From Bacteroidota bacterium (lineage in GTDB: Bacteria > Bacteroidota > Rhodothermia > Rhodothermales > Salinibacteraceae), in contig JAAAOT010000076.1 of NCBI GenBank assembly GCA_009908725.1, forward strand, positions 1 to 36,733: DNA of 36,733 nt, given 5' to 3'. Shown in pieces: positions 26,724 to 36,275 of the stretch. The translations under genes were made by a program, and so were the position numbers. The notes under the pieces are model-generated. The model saw nothing but the letters and a program-made list of their open reading frames with translations, was not told where the DNA came from and did no database searches. Each line of letters starts with the position of its first letter. Positions within the stretch are counted from its first letter, which is position 1.

Positions 26724-27494
26724 TTACGCAGCAGCAGCCGCTTCCTCGCGGACCCACTCGTATCCTTTCTCTTCCAGCTGTACGGCCAGGTTCTTGTCGC
26801 CCGAGCGGACGACGCGACCATCGACCATGACGTGTACGTGGTCCGGCACGATGTAATCGAGCAGGCGCTGGTAGTGCGTGATCACGAGGAAGCCCCGGTC
26901 GTCGCTCCGCAGCTTGTTGACGCCGTCGGAGACCTGACGCAGCGCGTCGATGTCGAGGCCGGAGTCGGTTTCGTCGAGAATGGCAAGGCGCGGCTCAAGC
27001 ATGGCGAGCTGGAAAATCTCATTCCGCTTCTTCTCGCCGCCGGAGAACCCTTCGTTCACCGACCGCTTCGTGAGGTCGGCGCTGAGGTCGACGAGCTTCG
27101 CCCGCTCGCGGACGAGCTTGAGGAAGTCGCCGGCTCCGAGCTCTTCTTCGCCTCGCGCTTCGCGAACCGCGTTCACGGCCTCGCGGAGGAAGTTCGTCAT
27201 GCTCACGCCGGGCAGTTCAACCGGATACTGAAAAGCGAGGAAGACGCCCTTCTCGGCGCGCTCTTCCGCCTCCAGTTCGAGGAGATCTTCTCCGTCATAC
27301 AGGATTTCACCCTGGGTAACGACGTATTCTTCCCGGCCGGCCAGAACTGCGGCGAGGGTGCTTTTCCCCGATCCATTAGGGCCCATGATGGCGTGAACTT
27401 CACCGGTGTCGAGCGTCAGGTCAACGCCTTTAAGAATTTCGATGTCCTCGTCTTCGACGCTGACGTGGAGGTTTTTGACTTCAAGGAGTGCCAT
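26724..27494 (-). CDS. sufC: SufC, FeS assembly ATPase
   Basis: A 256-residue ABC-type ATPase that drives conformational change in SufBD. Walker A is GPNGSGKS (38-45). The ABC signature is [11 protein letters not shown], and Walker B is [12 protein letters not shown], all SufC-specific in wording. Length fits. It lies 99 bp after sufB and 53 bp before sufD, in the usual B-C-D order. An extra Ala-rich tail (EEAAAAA) closes the protein. Cytosolic. Confidence 0.96.
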   Translation of the reverse strand: MALLEVKNLHVSVEDEDIEILKGVDLTLDTGEVHAIMGPNGSGKSTLAAVLAGREEYVVTQGEILYDGEDLLELEAEERAEKGVFLAFQYPVELPGVSMTNFLREAVNAVREARGEEELGAGDFLKLVRERAKLVDLSADLTKRSVNEGFSGGEKKRNEIFQLAMLEPRLAILDETDSGLDIDALRQVSDGVNKLRSDDRGFLVITHYQRLLDYIVPDHVHVMVDGRVVRSGDKNLAVQLEEKGYEWVREEAAAAA

Positions 27495-27593
27495 GTGTGG
27501 TGTCCGTCTACAGGTATTCAGATTCGAAATAGGGTACCGCGAGGAGCGCGACCGGTGCGATAAGCAGGCCGCGCTCCGGAAGGGATGGAGGCG

Positions 27594-29060
<1,467 letters not shown>

Positions 29061-29064
29061 AAAA

Positions 29065-29069
29065 TCCTC
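29065..29069 (-). promoter_or_regulatory. Probable ribosome binding site of sufB
   Basis: On the minus strand GAGGA lies four bases ahead of the sufB ATG, with a second purine run AAGGA at 29071-29075. It supports the chosen sufB start. Most other genes in this window lack a clear site. Confidence 0.6.
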
Positions 29070-29222
29070 GTCCTTGAAGAAATTATTGCGTGCTCGTGGC
29101 GGCGACGCTGAACGTCGCGTCAGTGCTTCTGGCTCGGTGCTTCTAGACCGGTGCTCTTGGCGGCGTGCTCGGGCAAAGACCTACCACCCGGTCGGGCCGA
29201 ATGATCTTGATCAGGACCCGCG

Positions 29223-29258
29223 TGTCAACATCCGTTTACGTCATGCTTTATTGTCAAC
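29223..29258. repeat. TGTCAAC direct repeat in the suf upstream region
   Basis: TGTCAAC occurs at 29223-29229 and again at 29252-29258, start to start 29 bp, close to three helical turns. On the minus strand each contains TTGACA, a -35-like hexamer, reading toward sufB. The copies lie about 165-195 bp upstream of the sufB start, in an AT-rich block. They could be operator half-sites or promoter elements. No regulator can be named. Confidence 0.45.
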
Positions 29259-29366
29259 GCGCGATTACAACAATGCTTAAGGCGCCGCGTTCCGGGGCGA
29301 TTCAACGCGGTTACGTCTTCATTGCAGTTTTCTCGACCCGCCTCCGACTCGGCGTGGGGGCACATC

Positions 29367-29397
29367 TTTCGCACGGGTTTGCATTTTTCGCACGGGT
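29367..29397. repeat. 12 bp direct repeat TTTCGCACGGGT
   Basis: TTTCGCACGGGT occurs at 29367-29378 and 29386-29397, 19 bp start to start. It lies about 290-320 bp upstream of the A-type carrier gene. A perfect 12 bp repeat at this distance is unlikely by chance. Confidence 0.6.
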
Positions 29398-29414
29398 GCG
29401 TGTCCGGTCGACGC

Positions 29415-29438
29415 TCGCGTACAGGAGTCGCGTACAGG
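29415..29438. repeat. 11 bp tandem direct repeat TCGCGTACAGG
   Basis: TCGCGTACAGG occurs at 29415-29425 and 29428-29438, 13 bp start to start. It sits directly next to the other repeat pair, in the middle of the divergent region. Confidence 0.6.
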
Positions 29439-29688
29439 GAGCAACGGCACCGCGCCGCATGCTTCGCGCTACCCCGAACACGGGACAAGGCCTACCGCCC
29501 AGGCTTCACCGGCTGCTTTCGCCGGTAGTATGGACAGGCAGAGATGAGAAACTTGCAGACAGCCGAGAGGTACGAAACCGGCATTGTCGATACGGAAGTG
29601 CGGCCCGATAAGGCAACCTGATTCTGCGGCCGCGCATAGCCGGACTCGATACGGAAACACCCTGTGAAAACCCGCTTCAACCGGCATT

Positions 29689-30021
29689 ATGGACATTTCC
29701 ATCACAGATGAGGCCCTTTCTCAACTGCGCGACGTGGCCTCGGACGAAGCCGTCAATCTGGACGACACGCTGCTTCGGATCGCGGTCGTGCCCGGCGGAT
29801 GCTCCGGGCTGACGTACGACCTGGGCTGGGATACGACCGTGCAAGACGATGATGAATTAACGGAGGTCGACGGCTTCCGCATCGTTCTCGACGCAAAAAG
29901 TGCTCTCTACTTGGAAGGCTCCGAACTTCACTTCACGGACGGCCTGCAGGGGGATGGATTCCACTTCTCCAATCCGCAAGCTACCCGTTCCTGCGCCTGC
30001 GGCGAATCCTTCGGGATGTAA
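29689..30021 (+). CDS. A-type iron-sulfur carrier (SufA/ErpA/IscA family)
   Basis: A 110-residue protein of the HesB/IscA family. The three conserved cysteines are present: Cys38 in GGCSG and Cys102 and Cys104 in SCACGESF. These bind an Fe-S cluster or iron and pass it to client proteins. The family length of about 105-120 fits. The gene is divergent from the suf operon across 628 bp, so it likely has its own promoter though its job is in the same pathway. SufA, IscA and ErpA cannot be told apart by sequence at this level. Start is the ATG giving MDISITD. Cytosolic. Confidence 0.92.
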   Translation: MDISITDEALSQLRDVASDEAVNLDDTLLRIAVVPGGCSGLTYDLGWDTTVQDDDELTEVDGFRIVLDAKSALYLEGSELHFTDGLQGDGFHFSNPQATRSCACGESFGM

Positions 30022-30131
30022 CCGATCTGCCGTTCGCAGCAGTACGGCGGTCGTCGGGACGAATGTCTCGGGTTCGATCCGGGCGGTCGCAGTCCGCGAG
30101 CTTTCACGTAAACAAGCGTTTACAGCGTAGA

Positions 30132-30461
30132 ATGACGGAGTCCGACGAGGTCCACCTCGAGCCCGGCAGTCGCCAGGCCCGATTGCACGAACTGTTTGCC
30201 CTGGACCTCTGGTGGAGTCTCGCCATGATGGCGATCGGCCTCGGGTGTGCAGCCGTATTGTTTGCATTCATCCAGGGGGATGCGCTTCGCGTGGCCGGGC
30301 TCGCCGTTGGAGCGGCGGGCGTCCTAACCTTCTCCGTCCGGCTTGTCTATCTTCGCGGCTGGAGCGGCTCACATCTAGATGAGTGGGGGGCGATTGTCGC
30401 CAGCGTCGCCGTATTGATTGCGTGCACGGAGACGGTTCACGCCATCCTGAGTATGCTGTAG
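30132..30461 (+). CDS. Small membrane protein of unknown function
   Basis: A 109-residue protein with an acidic N-terminus (MTESDEVHLEPGS), then three hydrophobic segments at about residues 26-46, 52-70 and 85-105, with an ARG-type turn between two and three (YLRGW). No family is recognised. It follows the A-type carrier by 110 bp in the same direction. I start at the ATG giving MTESDE, since the 23 codons upstream read as basic and unlikely. It is convergent with the DUF192 gene. Confidence 0.55.
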   Translation: MTESDEVHLEPGSRQARLHELFALDLWWSLAMMAIGLGCAAVLFAFIQGDALRVAGLAVGAAGVLTFSVRLVYLRGWSGSHLDEWGAIVASVAVLIACTETVHAILSML

Positions 30462-30516
30462 CGTTTCCGACACCACGGGGGCGGTCAGACACGACAGGGC
30501 GTAAAGCGCCGGGTGC

Positions 30517-31095
30517 CTACGGGCCGGTGTCTATCCGTTTCCAGCGTACCCGGTCACCGGCAACCAGCCCATACGTATCCGAAAAACCGGCCGGCGTCTC
30601 CAGCACGTAACGCGCCGGGACGCCCGACTCAACGAGATCTGGAGAAAACGGCCGCGCATATTTCGAGATGCTGACGATTGTCGAGTCGGCATCGATGAAG
30701 ATGATGTCGAGCGCCACCGGCGTGTTGGACATGTGGAAGTAGCGCGGCTGTTCGTCGTCGAACGGAAAGAGCATGCCGCTGGTCTCGTTGGGGAACGATT
30801 CACGCTGCATCATGCCCCGGACGCGCGCAGAGTCCGTTTCGGCGATCTCGATGTCGACCGTCACCACGGTGTCCTGCGTGCCTTCAGACAAGACGGCGAG
30901 CGTACCTTCGTGGTCGAAGGGAATGTACGTCGCGTTCCCGGCATCGGCCCCCTCACCGTTATGCGAGTCGCCGCCGCACCCGCTTAAACCGAGCACGAGT
31001 GCACCGGCCACGAGCAGAAGTGCTATGGAACCGGCAAGCCACGGTGCAGGGCGGGCGTGTTGTGAGCGCAAGACAGGGGGAAAGGTTGGCAACAT
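30517..31095 (-). CDS. DUF192 lipoprotein (first of two)
   Basis: A 192-residue protein. The N-terminus has a hydrophobic segment (about 20-37) ending in LSGC, a lipobox with Cys40, so it is likely a lipoprotein. After an acidic linker the DUF192 domain spans about 75-190, with VDIEIAETDSARVRGMMQRESFP, GMLFPFDDEQPRYFHMSNTPVALDIIFIDAD and YARPFSPD, all typical. DUF192 proteins have no assigned function; the fold is known, but not the role. It is the last gene of a leftward group. The start gives MLPTFPP; the upstream frame of 27 codons is poor. It is about 40% alike by eye to its upstream neighbour, so a tandem duplicate. Confidence 0.78.
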   Translation of the reverse strand: MLPTFPPVLRSQHARPAPWLAGSIALLLVAGALVLGLSGCGGDSHNGEGADAGNATYIPFDHEGTLAVLSEGTQDTVVTVDIEIAETDSARVRGMMQRESFPNETSGMLFPFDDEQPRYFHMSNTPVALDIIFIDADSTIVSISKYARPFSPDLVESGVPARYVLETPAGFSDTYGLVAGDRVRWKRIDTGP

Positions 31096-31225
31096 GCTCG
31101 AAACGAACAGGGTTAAGAGGAAATGGCGACTGTGCGAACTCGCGCTGGCCGAGAACACGCCGGCGCGTGTCAGCAACGGAGGTGGTAGCGGAGATGAGCC
31201 GGTTGTTGCTTCGCTCCGGATGCGC

Positions 31226-31747
31226 TCACGATGAAGACGTAGCAGATGGACTTCGCGTCCACTCCACTGTCATGCCGGGCTCGATGTTGAACCGGTCGGT
31301 AAACCCGCCGCGAACCTCAACGACGTAGCGCTTTGGCGCTTCCGGGCGGATCAGTTCCGTGGAAAAGGGCGTCGTCCGTTTCGCGATATTGATAATCGTG
31401 GAATCGGGAGCCAGAAAGATGATGTCGAGCGGGAGCGGCGTGTTCTTCATCCAGAAGCCCTGTGCGTTGGTCTCTTCCAGCAGGAAGAGCATGCCCTGGT
31501 CGTACCCCATCGAGCGGCGATACATGAGACCCCGGGCGAGCTCTTCGTCGGTCTCGGCGATTTCGATATCGATGGTTCGCGCATCCGATCCATCGTCCCG
31601 TACGAAGGTCAGCGTCCCGTCCTTTCGAAACGACGGCTCGGTTCCGGGTGCGTTCTCACTGCCGGAGGACGCGTCGTCGGTGCAACTCACGAGAAGTAGC
31701 GCGGCGGTCAGGAGAAGAAGGGCGAGGCGAACGGTCCGTAGGGGCAT
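31226..31747 (-). CDS. DUF192 lipoprotein (second of two)
   Basis: A 173-residue protein with a signal of about 20 residues ending in LLVSC (lipobox, Cys22) and then a DUF192 domain from about 60 to 165. It shares with its downstream neighbour the IDIEIAETDEELARGLMYR start, GMLFLLEETNAQGFWMKNTPLPLDIIF and the closing RYVVEV-type segment. The start ATG gives MPLRTVRL. It lies 28 bp after the GNAT gene and 130 bp before the other DUF192 gene, in a leftward group with the HemW-like gene. Function unknown. The canonical domain phrase WMKNT is kept here but reads FHMSNT in the other copy. Confidence 0.8.
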   Translation of the reverse strand: MPLRTVRLALLLLTAALLLVSCTDDASSGSENAPGTEPSFRKDGTLTFVRDDGSDARTIDIEIAETDEELARGLMYRRSMGYDQGMLFLLEETNAQGFWMKNTPLPLDIIFLAPDSTIINIAKRTTPFSTELIRPEAPKRYVVEVRGGFTDRFNIEPGMTVEWTRSPSATSSS

Positions 31748-31775
31748 GCCGGTCGATCCGGGGGGAGGGATGGGA

Positions 31776-32297
31776 TTACAGGTGGCGCTCGTAGTAAACA
31801 ACGTCGTCTAGCGGGTTATGGTAGTAGGCATCGCGCTCGCGAAATCCGAGACGGTCGTACACGGCCCGTGCGGAGGTCATCGAGGCGACTGTGTCGAGCC
31901 GCATGACATCGTAGTCGCGGCGCCGGGCTTCCTCTACGATTGCCTCAGCCAGTGCGCGCCCGAGTCCTCGTCCCCGGTGCCCGGGGCGGACGTACAGCCG
32001 TTTCATCTCGCAGATGCGGGTCCCGTTTTCTGTATCCAGCGGCTTGATTGCAACGACGCCGACGGCCCGATGTCCGTTACCGGTGCGCTGGTTTGTATTC
32101 GACTCTGGGTCGCGTGCGAGGAGCACTGCGCCGTCCGGCGCGGCATACGGGCCCGGGAGGGCGCGGAGTTCGCGATTGACGTCCTGAAAGTCCAGGTCGA
32201 AGTCGAGCTCGGACAGATAGTCTCGGAACAGGTCGCGGACGGCGTGCCAATCGCCGTCGGCGGCCGCTCGAATGGTGTAGCGTAGGGTGGGCATCAT
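31776..32297 (-). CDS. GNAT-family N-acetyltransferase
   Basis: A 173-residue acetyltransferase. The acetyl-CoA motif is clear: VRPGHRGRGLGRALAEAIVEEAR (RGRGLG as Q/RxxGxG/A), preceded by the MKRLYV strand and followed by YDVMRLDTVASMTSARAVYDRLGFRE. Length and order of motifs fit the family. Substrate cannot be read from sequence; these enzymes acetylate amines of small molecules or proteins. Cytosolic. It lies 31 bp after the HemW-like gene and 28 bp before a DUF192 gene, so in one transcript. Two ATGs are adjacent at the start, 32297 and 32294. Confidence 0.85.
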   Translation of the reverse strand: MMPTLRYTIRAAADGDWHAVRDLFRDYLSELDFDLDFQDVNRELRALPGPYAAPDGAVLLARDPESNTNQRTGNGHRAVGVVAIKPLDTENGTRICEMKRLYVRPGHRGRGLGRALAEAIVEEARRRDYDVMRLDTVASMTSARAVYDRLGFRERDAYYHNPLDDVVYYERHL

Positions 32298-32328
32298 CAG
32301 TGTCGTTGTTCGGCGGCAAGCTGTGGCG

Positions 32329-33477
32329 TCACTCCGGCATCAGCTTCTCCGCGATCCCGTCGGCTACCAGTCGGCCCGACCGCGTCAGACGGAGGCACTG
32401 GTCACCGAGGCCGTTCATCAGGGAATTGTCGATCAGCCGGTCAACCAGGTCGCCTTTTTCGGCAAGCAGGTCGTAACCGTACCGCTCGTGAAGGTCGGGC
32501 AGGCTGAGTCCCTTCTGCGTTCGCATCCGGAGGAAGATAAACTCCCGTGCGAGTGAGGTCCAGTCGGCCGTTTGTCGGTACGCAATGGGTGGGTAGCGGT
32601 TGCCGAGTACCTCGACGTAGCGGTTCAGGTCGCGGATGTTTGTCCAGCGAGAGGCGCTTCGGTTTCCCGCCCGATGCGGCCACCAGAAGGACTCGGCCGA
32701 GGGCCCGACGCCGATGTAGCTGCCGTGTGCGTACGTGTTTTTCAGGTGGACGGACTCGTGCCCAGGCCGTGCGTAATGGGTCAGTTCGTAAGGGTGATAC
32801 CCGGCGTCCGTCAGCATGTCGCCTGCGCGTTGGAGCTTCCGGGTCCGCTGCGTGCGGTCGTCGTCCGTTTCGCCCGGCTCGTCCGCCCGGTGCTCCATCA
32901 GGGTGACCGATGGAATGCCCATCTCGACGGCCTGCTGCAGGTTCTTTTCCCACTGCTGCATTGATTGGTCGGGCCATCCGAAGGCAAGGTCGACGGCAAG
33001 GGAGTCGAACCCGACGTTGACGGCGGTGCGGATGGTTCGGATCACGTCGGAGGCGCGGTGCGGCGCACCGAGGCGCTGAAGATCTTCCGGGTAAAAGGAC
33101 AGGGCTTCGACGCTGAGCCGGTCGAAGCCCACGTTTCGCAGGCCGCTGAGGTACGTCCGCGTTGCATCCGCCGGATTGACCTCGGCCGTCGATTCCTCAA
33201 ACATCGACGCGTCGAAGACATCAAGCACCGTGTTCAGGAGGGAACGGACGTGGCGCAGGGGCAGAAGCGATGGGCGACCGCCGCCAGCATAAATCGTCTG
33301 GATCGGTTCGTCCTCCGCATAATCCCGTGCATACAGCCGAAGTTCAGCATCGACCGCCTCGGTGAACGACGCCAGCGAGGACGTCCGGTCCTGCTCGTCG
33401 GGGAAGACCTCGTAGTAGGCATCGTCATACGAACGCGACGCCGTACGGAAGGGGATGTGGAAATAAAGTCCGGCCAC
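32329..33477 (-). CDS. HemW-like protein without radical-SAM cysteines
   Basis: A 382-residue protein with the fold and order of HemW (coproporphyrinogen III oxidase-like radical SAM). It begins AGLYFHIPF, the exact HemW opening. Where HemW has CxxxCxxC, this protein has R11-TAS-R15-SY-D18, so all three cluster ligands are lost at the right spacing. The AGGGRPSLLPL (usual GGGTPS), EVNPADAT, GFDRLSVEALSF and DLAFGWPDQ segments remain. The HemW C-terminal domain is present. It cannot bind the 4Fe-4S cluster in the normal way and so is probably not a radical enzyme; HemW is a heme chaperone, so a heme-binding role is possible. The start is a GTG (33475-33477) that gives the family N-terminus; the frame is open 52 codons further but without family features. 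Confidence 0.85.
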   Translation of the reverse strand: MAGLYFHIPFRTASRSYDDAYYEVFPDEQDRTSSLASFTEAVDAELRLYARDYAEDEPIQTIYAGGGRPSLLPLRHVRSLLNTVLDVFDASMFEESTAEVNPADATRTYLSGLRNVGFDRLSVEALSFYPEDLQRLGAPHRASDVIRTIRTAVNVGFDSLAVDLAFGWPDQSMQQWEKNLQQAVEMGIPSVTLMEHRADEPGETDDDRTQRTRKLQRAGDMLTDAGYHPYELTHYARPGHESVHLKNTYAHGSYIGVGPSAESFWWPHRAGNRSASRWTNIRDLNRYVEVLGNRYPPIAYRQTADWTSLAREFIFLRMRTQKGLSLPDLHERYGYDLLAEKGDLVDRLIDNSLMNGLGDQCLRLTRSGRLVADGIAEKLMPE

Positions 33478-33634
33478 AGAAACCAGCCGCAGAACGGCTC
33501 GACGGGTTGACGGGAAATGAATGATGTCGGATGCGTTCGGCGTACACCGACCGAGGCGCACGAAAGGTAGCAAGTCTCCGGCAGAGATGCAGGCGGCCCC
33601 GCTCGAAATAGCCGGCGGGTCGTCGCGGCGCAAT

Positions 33635-34702
33635 CTACGGCGTCACGTTTTTCACAGCACCGTCGCCCTGCGTCGGCGGAGTCTCTGGCGCCTCATCGCC
33701 TGCGTCCGCAGCGCCTTCGATCTTCCACTGCTGAATCTCGACGTGCTCCTTGATCAGATCGATGGACTGCAAGAGGATGGTTCTGGTCAGGCGGTTCAGG
33801 CGTTGATCGTACTCGCTGGTGAGGAGCGCATCGGTGCTGATTGAGGTGATCTGGTTGATGACCTTGTCGTTCTCGAGCGAGGCGACATCAGCCATCATCT
33901 GATCGATCACGTTAAACACGATGTCGCTGATGGCACGTTCGAGTAGGTTCGCCATCGTGCGCCCTACGCCCGGAATGGCAGCGATGGCCCGAATCTCCTG
34001 GTTGCGATCGACGGCTTCGGCGATGACGTCCTCGACGTATTCCCGAAAATCAGACTGGTAGGTACCGTACGCCTTCGCCGTCGCCTCCTGAAGGCGATGT
34101 GTGACGGATTGGATGAGCAGGTCTCGCTGTGGCTCGATCACCTCCTTCGTAACCTGATCGAGGACGGGATGCCCGTCGCGAATCTCATCTTTCACTGCAT
34201 CCAGAATTCGTACAGCCACGCGGTCGCTCAATTCCTCAACGACGATGCCCCCGTACTTGGAGAAGGTGCGGTAGAGCGCCGTTTTCCGAAGATCCACCAG
34301 GCCGAGACGCTGCATCTTCGGGATCATCGACACGATCCGCAACAGCCGAAGCGACCGGAAGGAGCTGACGGGAATGCAGCCGAGGACGTCGTACCAGTGG
34401 ACGAACGGGTAAAAGAACCACCGGTGATACCGCTGCCGGTAAATGGCCAGGCCCCAACGAACGATAATCTCAGCCACAAACACGGCGACGAAGAGGAGAT
34501 CCACGAACACGAAGTTGCTGTGGATCGTGGCGTCGTACCAGAAATAAAACCCGGGCGTCCATTCCCGGAGAACGTCCTGAACGATCGGGCTTTCGAATCC
34601 CCAGTCAAAGACGATCAGCGTGAGGTTCGAAATGATCAGGACCAGCATCACGACGTCGACAACAAGCGACAGTCGCTCTTTCCAGGTTTGCGTTCGAGGC
34701 AT
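33635..34702 (-). CDS. Voltage-sensor-like membrane protein with helical C-terminus
   Basis: A 355-residue protein. The N-terminal half has four hydrophobic segments: about 11-32, 62-84, 97-113 and 114-130. The fourth is RSLRLLRIVSMIP with Arg at every third position (116, 119, 122), as in S4 voltage sensors. No pore loop or selectivity motif (such as TVGYG) is seen after it. The C-terminal half (about 140-340) is soluble and helical with many Val, Ile, Asp and Gln. I treat it as an ion-transporter-like protein made of a voltage-sensor unit only. The start is the ATG at 34702 giving MPRTQTWKERL; another ATG at 34774 would add 24 residues. It is divergent from nurA. Confidence 0.7.
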   Translation of the reverse strand: MPRTQTWKERLSLVVDVVMLVLIISNLTLIVFDWGFESPIVQDVLREWTPGFYFWYDATIHSNFVFVDLLFVAVFVAEIIVRWGLAIYRQRYHRWFFYPFVHWYDVLGCIPVSSFRSLRLLRIVSMIPKMQRLGLVDLRKTALYRTFSKYGGIVVEELSDRVAVRILDAVKDEIRDGHPVLDQVTKEVIEPQRDLLIQSVTHRLQEATAKAYGTYQSDFREYVEDVIAEAVDRNQEIRAIAAIPGVGRTMANLLERAISDIVFNVIDQMMADVASLENDKVINQITSISTDALLTSEYDQRLNRLTRTILLQSIDLIKEHVEIQQWKIEGAADAGDEAPETPPTQGDGAVKNVTP

Positions 34703-34949
34703 GAAGCGTCGATGTTGAGTCGTGAGCCGAGCACGAAGAGACGGGAGTTGCGGAAGCTCGCCCGCGTCGTGCATCGCCAATATGCGGGACGCGTCTCCAA
34801 ATGTCGATGTCACGCCGCTACATTCTTGCGTATCCGGGCAGGGAGGCGCAGGTGCCCGATCGAACGACCGGTGAAGGCGTCCCCGGTACGATTCGGTGGC
34901 TGTCACGCCCGTTCGTTCCGTGTGTCCACAACAACAGTTGTCGCCGTCT

Positions 34950-36197
34950 ATGCTCGACCTTCAGCAACTCCGCCAACAGCTCGAGCGGCTACCTGAGACC
35001 CAGTTCGAGACCCGACGTCTCCGGGAGGAGCAGCGTGCCCGGGCGGTGGCGACGCTGCGCGAGATCGCAGACGTGTGGCAGACGGTCCAGACGGACGTCG
35101 AGGAGGCGTCCCCCCGACGTCTCGTCGCTTCGCTGCGGGCCCGTCCCACAACGGTTCAACCGGCGCCATCGCGCCCAACGCCCGTTACTGTCGTGGCGAC
35201 GGACGGGTCGCAGATTTATCCGGACCGGCACGTCGAGCCCGCTTACTTCCTTCTGAACATCGGGCGCGTCGCCTTTCAGTACGGAACGACCGAGCCGCCG
35301 ACGCTGGATGCCGTCCCGGATCTCCGGTTTGCCGATGACCTGGACGAACATTTCGACGAAGTCCTCGCATCGATGACAACTGAGATCGTGTCGGCCCTGC
35401 GGGATGAGCAGGAGCTGGCCGAGTTGCTCGCGCTTGCCCGGGACCGCCGCGTCGCAGACCGTCCACTCGTGGCACTGGCAGATGGAACCCTCATCCGATG
35501 GATGTTGCGCGGAATGCAGAACCGCGTCGTGGAGGAAGCTCTCATCGAGCGGTACACCGGCATGCTGAAGGAATTTATGGCGGACGAGCTCCCGATTGCC
35601 TCCTACATCTCCATGCCGGGCAACACGGAACTGGTCAATCTCCTCCGATTTTATCTGGGCGAGCTCGACGACAATCGGGAGGAGCCGATCGCCCTTGGGG
35701 ATGGTGCCTCCCGGTCACAGGCGATGAGGGCGGATCCTCCGGGTGAAACCCGCACGAGAGAGTCAGCCGAGGGGCCCCGCCTCGCGGGCCTTCTGGACCG
35801 CCACGTCGTCCGTGCAATCCTGCAGCCCGGTGAACGCTCGGCCGTCTTCGGGTCCACGTCCCACATCCAGCGGCAGTACCCGGAGGGGAACGAAATCTGC
35901 TATTTTTACCTGAATGTGCCCGTCACGAAGCATGACAGTGAAATCGCACGGATCGAAATTCCGGCGTGGGTCGCGGACCGCTCGGAGCTGGTCGACCGTA
36001 TCCACGCAACCGTCATGAGCGAGTGCCGGAAGGGCGAAGGATACCCGCTCATCCTTGCCGAGGCCCATGAGCGCGCGGTGATCCGTGCGCCCGAACGAGA
36101 GTCCTTTCAGCGGCTCCTGGACCGAACGCTGCGCCGGGCTGGTCTCCCTTCATCCCGATCCCGGAAGCGGAGCAGCAAGCAGCGCCCCCGCGTCTGA
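34950..36197 (+). CDS. nurA: NurA-domain DNA nuclease
   Basis: A 415-residue protein with the NurA domain, a 5'-end nuclease that works with HerA-type ATPases in DNA end processing. The first catalytic Asp lies in VVATDGSQIYPDRH (Asp85), and a second in ALADGTLIRW (Asp178), the two expected early motifs. Further marks are LPIASYISMPGNTELVNL and a late PVTKHDSEIARIEIPAWV stretch. A middle stretch at about 250-275 is rich in Arg, Glu and Asp and differs from neighbours. The C-terminal tail is basic (SRSRKRSSKQRPRV). Start is the ATG giving MLDLQQLR. A HAS-barrel/HerA-type gene follows 78 bp downstream, the expected partner. Cytosolic. Confidence 0.85.
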   Translation: MLDLQQLRQQLERLPETQFETRRLREEQRARAVATLREIADVWQTVQTDVEEASPRRLVASLRARPTTVQPAPSRPTPVTVVATDGSQIYPDRHVEPAYFLLNIGRVAFQYGTTEPPTLDAVPDLRFADDLDEHFDEVLASMTTEIVSALRDEQELAELLALARDRRVADRPLVALADGTLIRWMLRGMQNRVVEEALIERYTGMLKEFMADELPIASYISMPGNTELVNLLRFYLGELDDNREEPIALGDGASRSQAMRADPPGETRTRESAEGPRLAGLLDRHVVRAILQPGERSAVFGSTSHIQRQYPEGNEICYFYLNVPVTKHDSEIARIEIPAWVADRSELVDRIHATVMSECRKGEGYPLILAEAHERAVIRAPERESFQRLLDRTLRRAGLPSSRSRKRSSKQRPRV

Positions 36198-36275
36198 TCT
36201 CGTCCGCTTGCAGCATGATCTGCGCCGCACGAAGTTACTCTCTCATCCCTGCCTTTCCACCGACCGACCGTCCGT

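Larger units (their letters stand above)
29061..29688. other. 628 bp divergent intergenic region between sufB and the A-type carrier gene
   Basis: No protein-like frame is seen. It holds an AT-richer block at about 29221-29290 in an otherwise GC-rich stretch, with a TGTCAAC repeat, and two further pairs of direct repeats between 29367 and 29438, all listed separately. As the two genes are divergent, both promoters should lie here. I cannot name a promoter with confidence. Confidence 0.6.

Noticed and set aside
29225-29488. Minus-strand frame with many Cys, resembling a zinc protein
   Set aside because: The Cys pairs arise from the TTTCGCACGGGT repeat read on the minus strand. There are no regular spacings and no protein-like core.
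29165-29611. Plus-strand open frame of 148 codons in the sufB/A-type carrier gap
   Set aside because: The translation is Arg/Ser/Gly-rich with no domain-like pattern, runs through the direct repeats and lacks a plausible start context. It is probably chance in GC-rich DNA.
33478-33633. N-terminal extension of 52 codons on the HemW-like gene
   Set aside because: The extension has no similarity to the family; the family N-terminus begins exactly at the GTG. Its one Cys-containing part (residues near SGAACIS) is not a CxxxCxxC motif.
33970-34010. IPGVGRTMA stretch in the voltage-sensor-like protein, resembling a helix-hairpin-helix DNA-binding motif
   Set aside because: A single short match inside a long helical tail of a membrane protein, with no second hairpin; more likely chance.
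34097-34996. Plus-strand frame of 299 codons opposite the voltage-sensor-like gene
   Set aside because: It is the antisense shadow of the membrane protein gene. The minus-strand frame has clear membrane helices and an S4 pattern.
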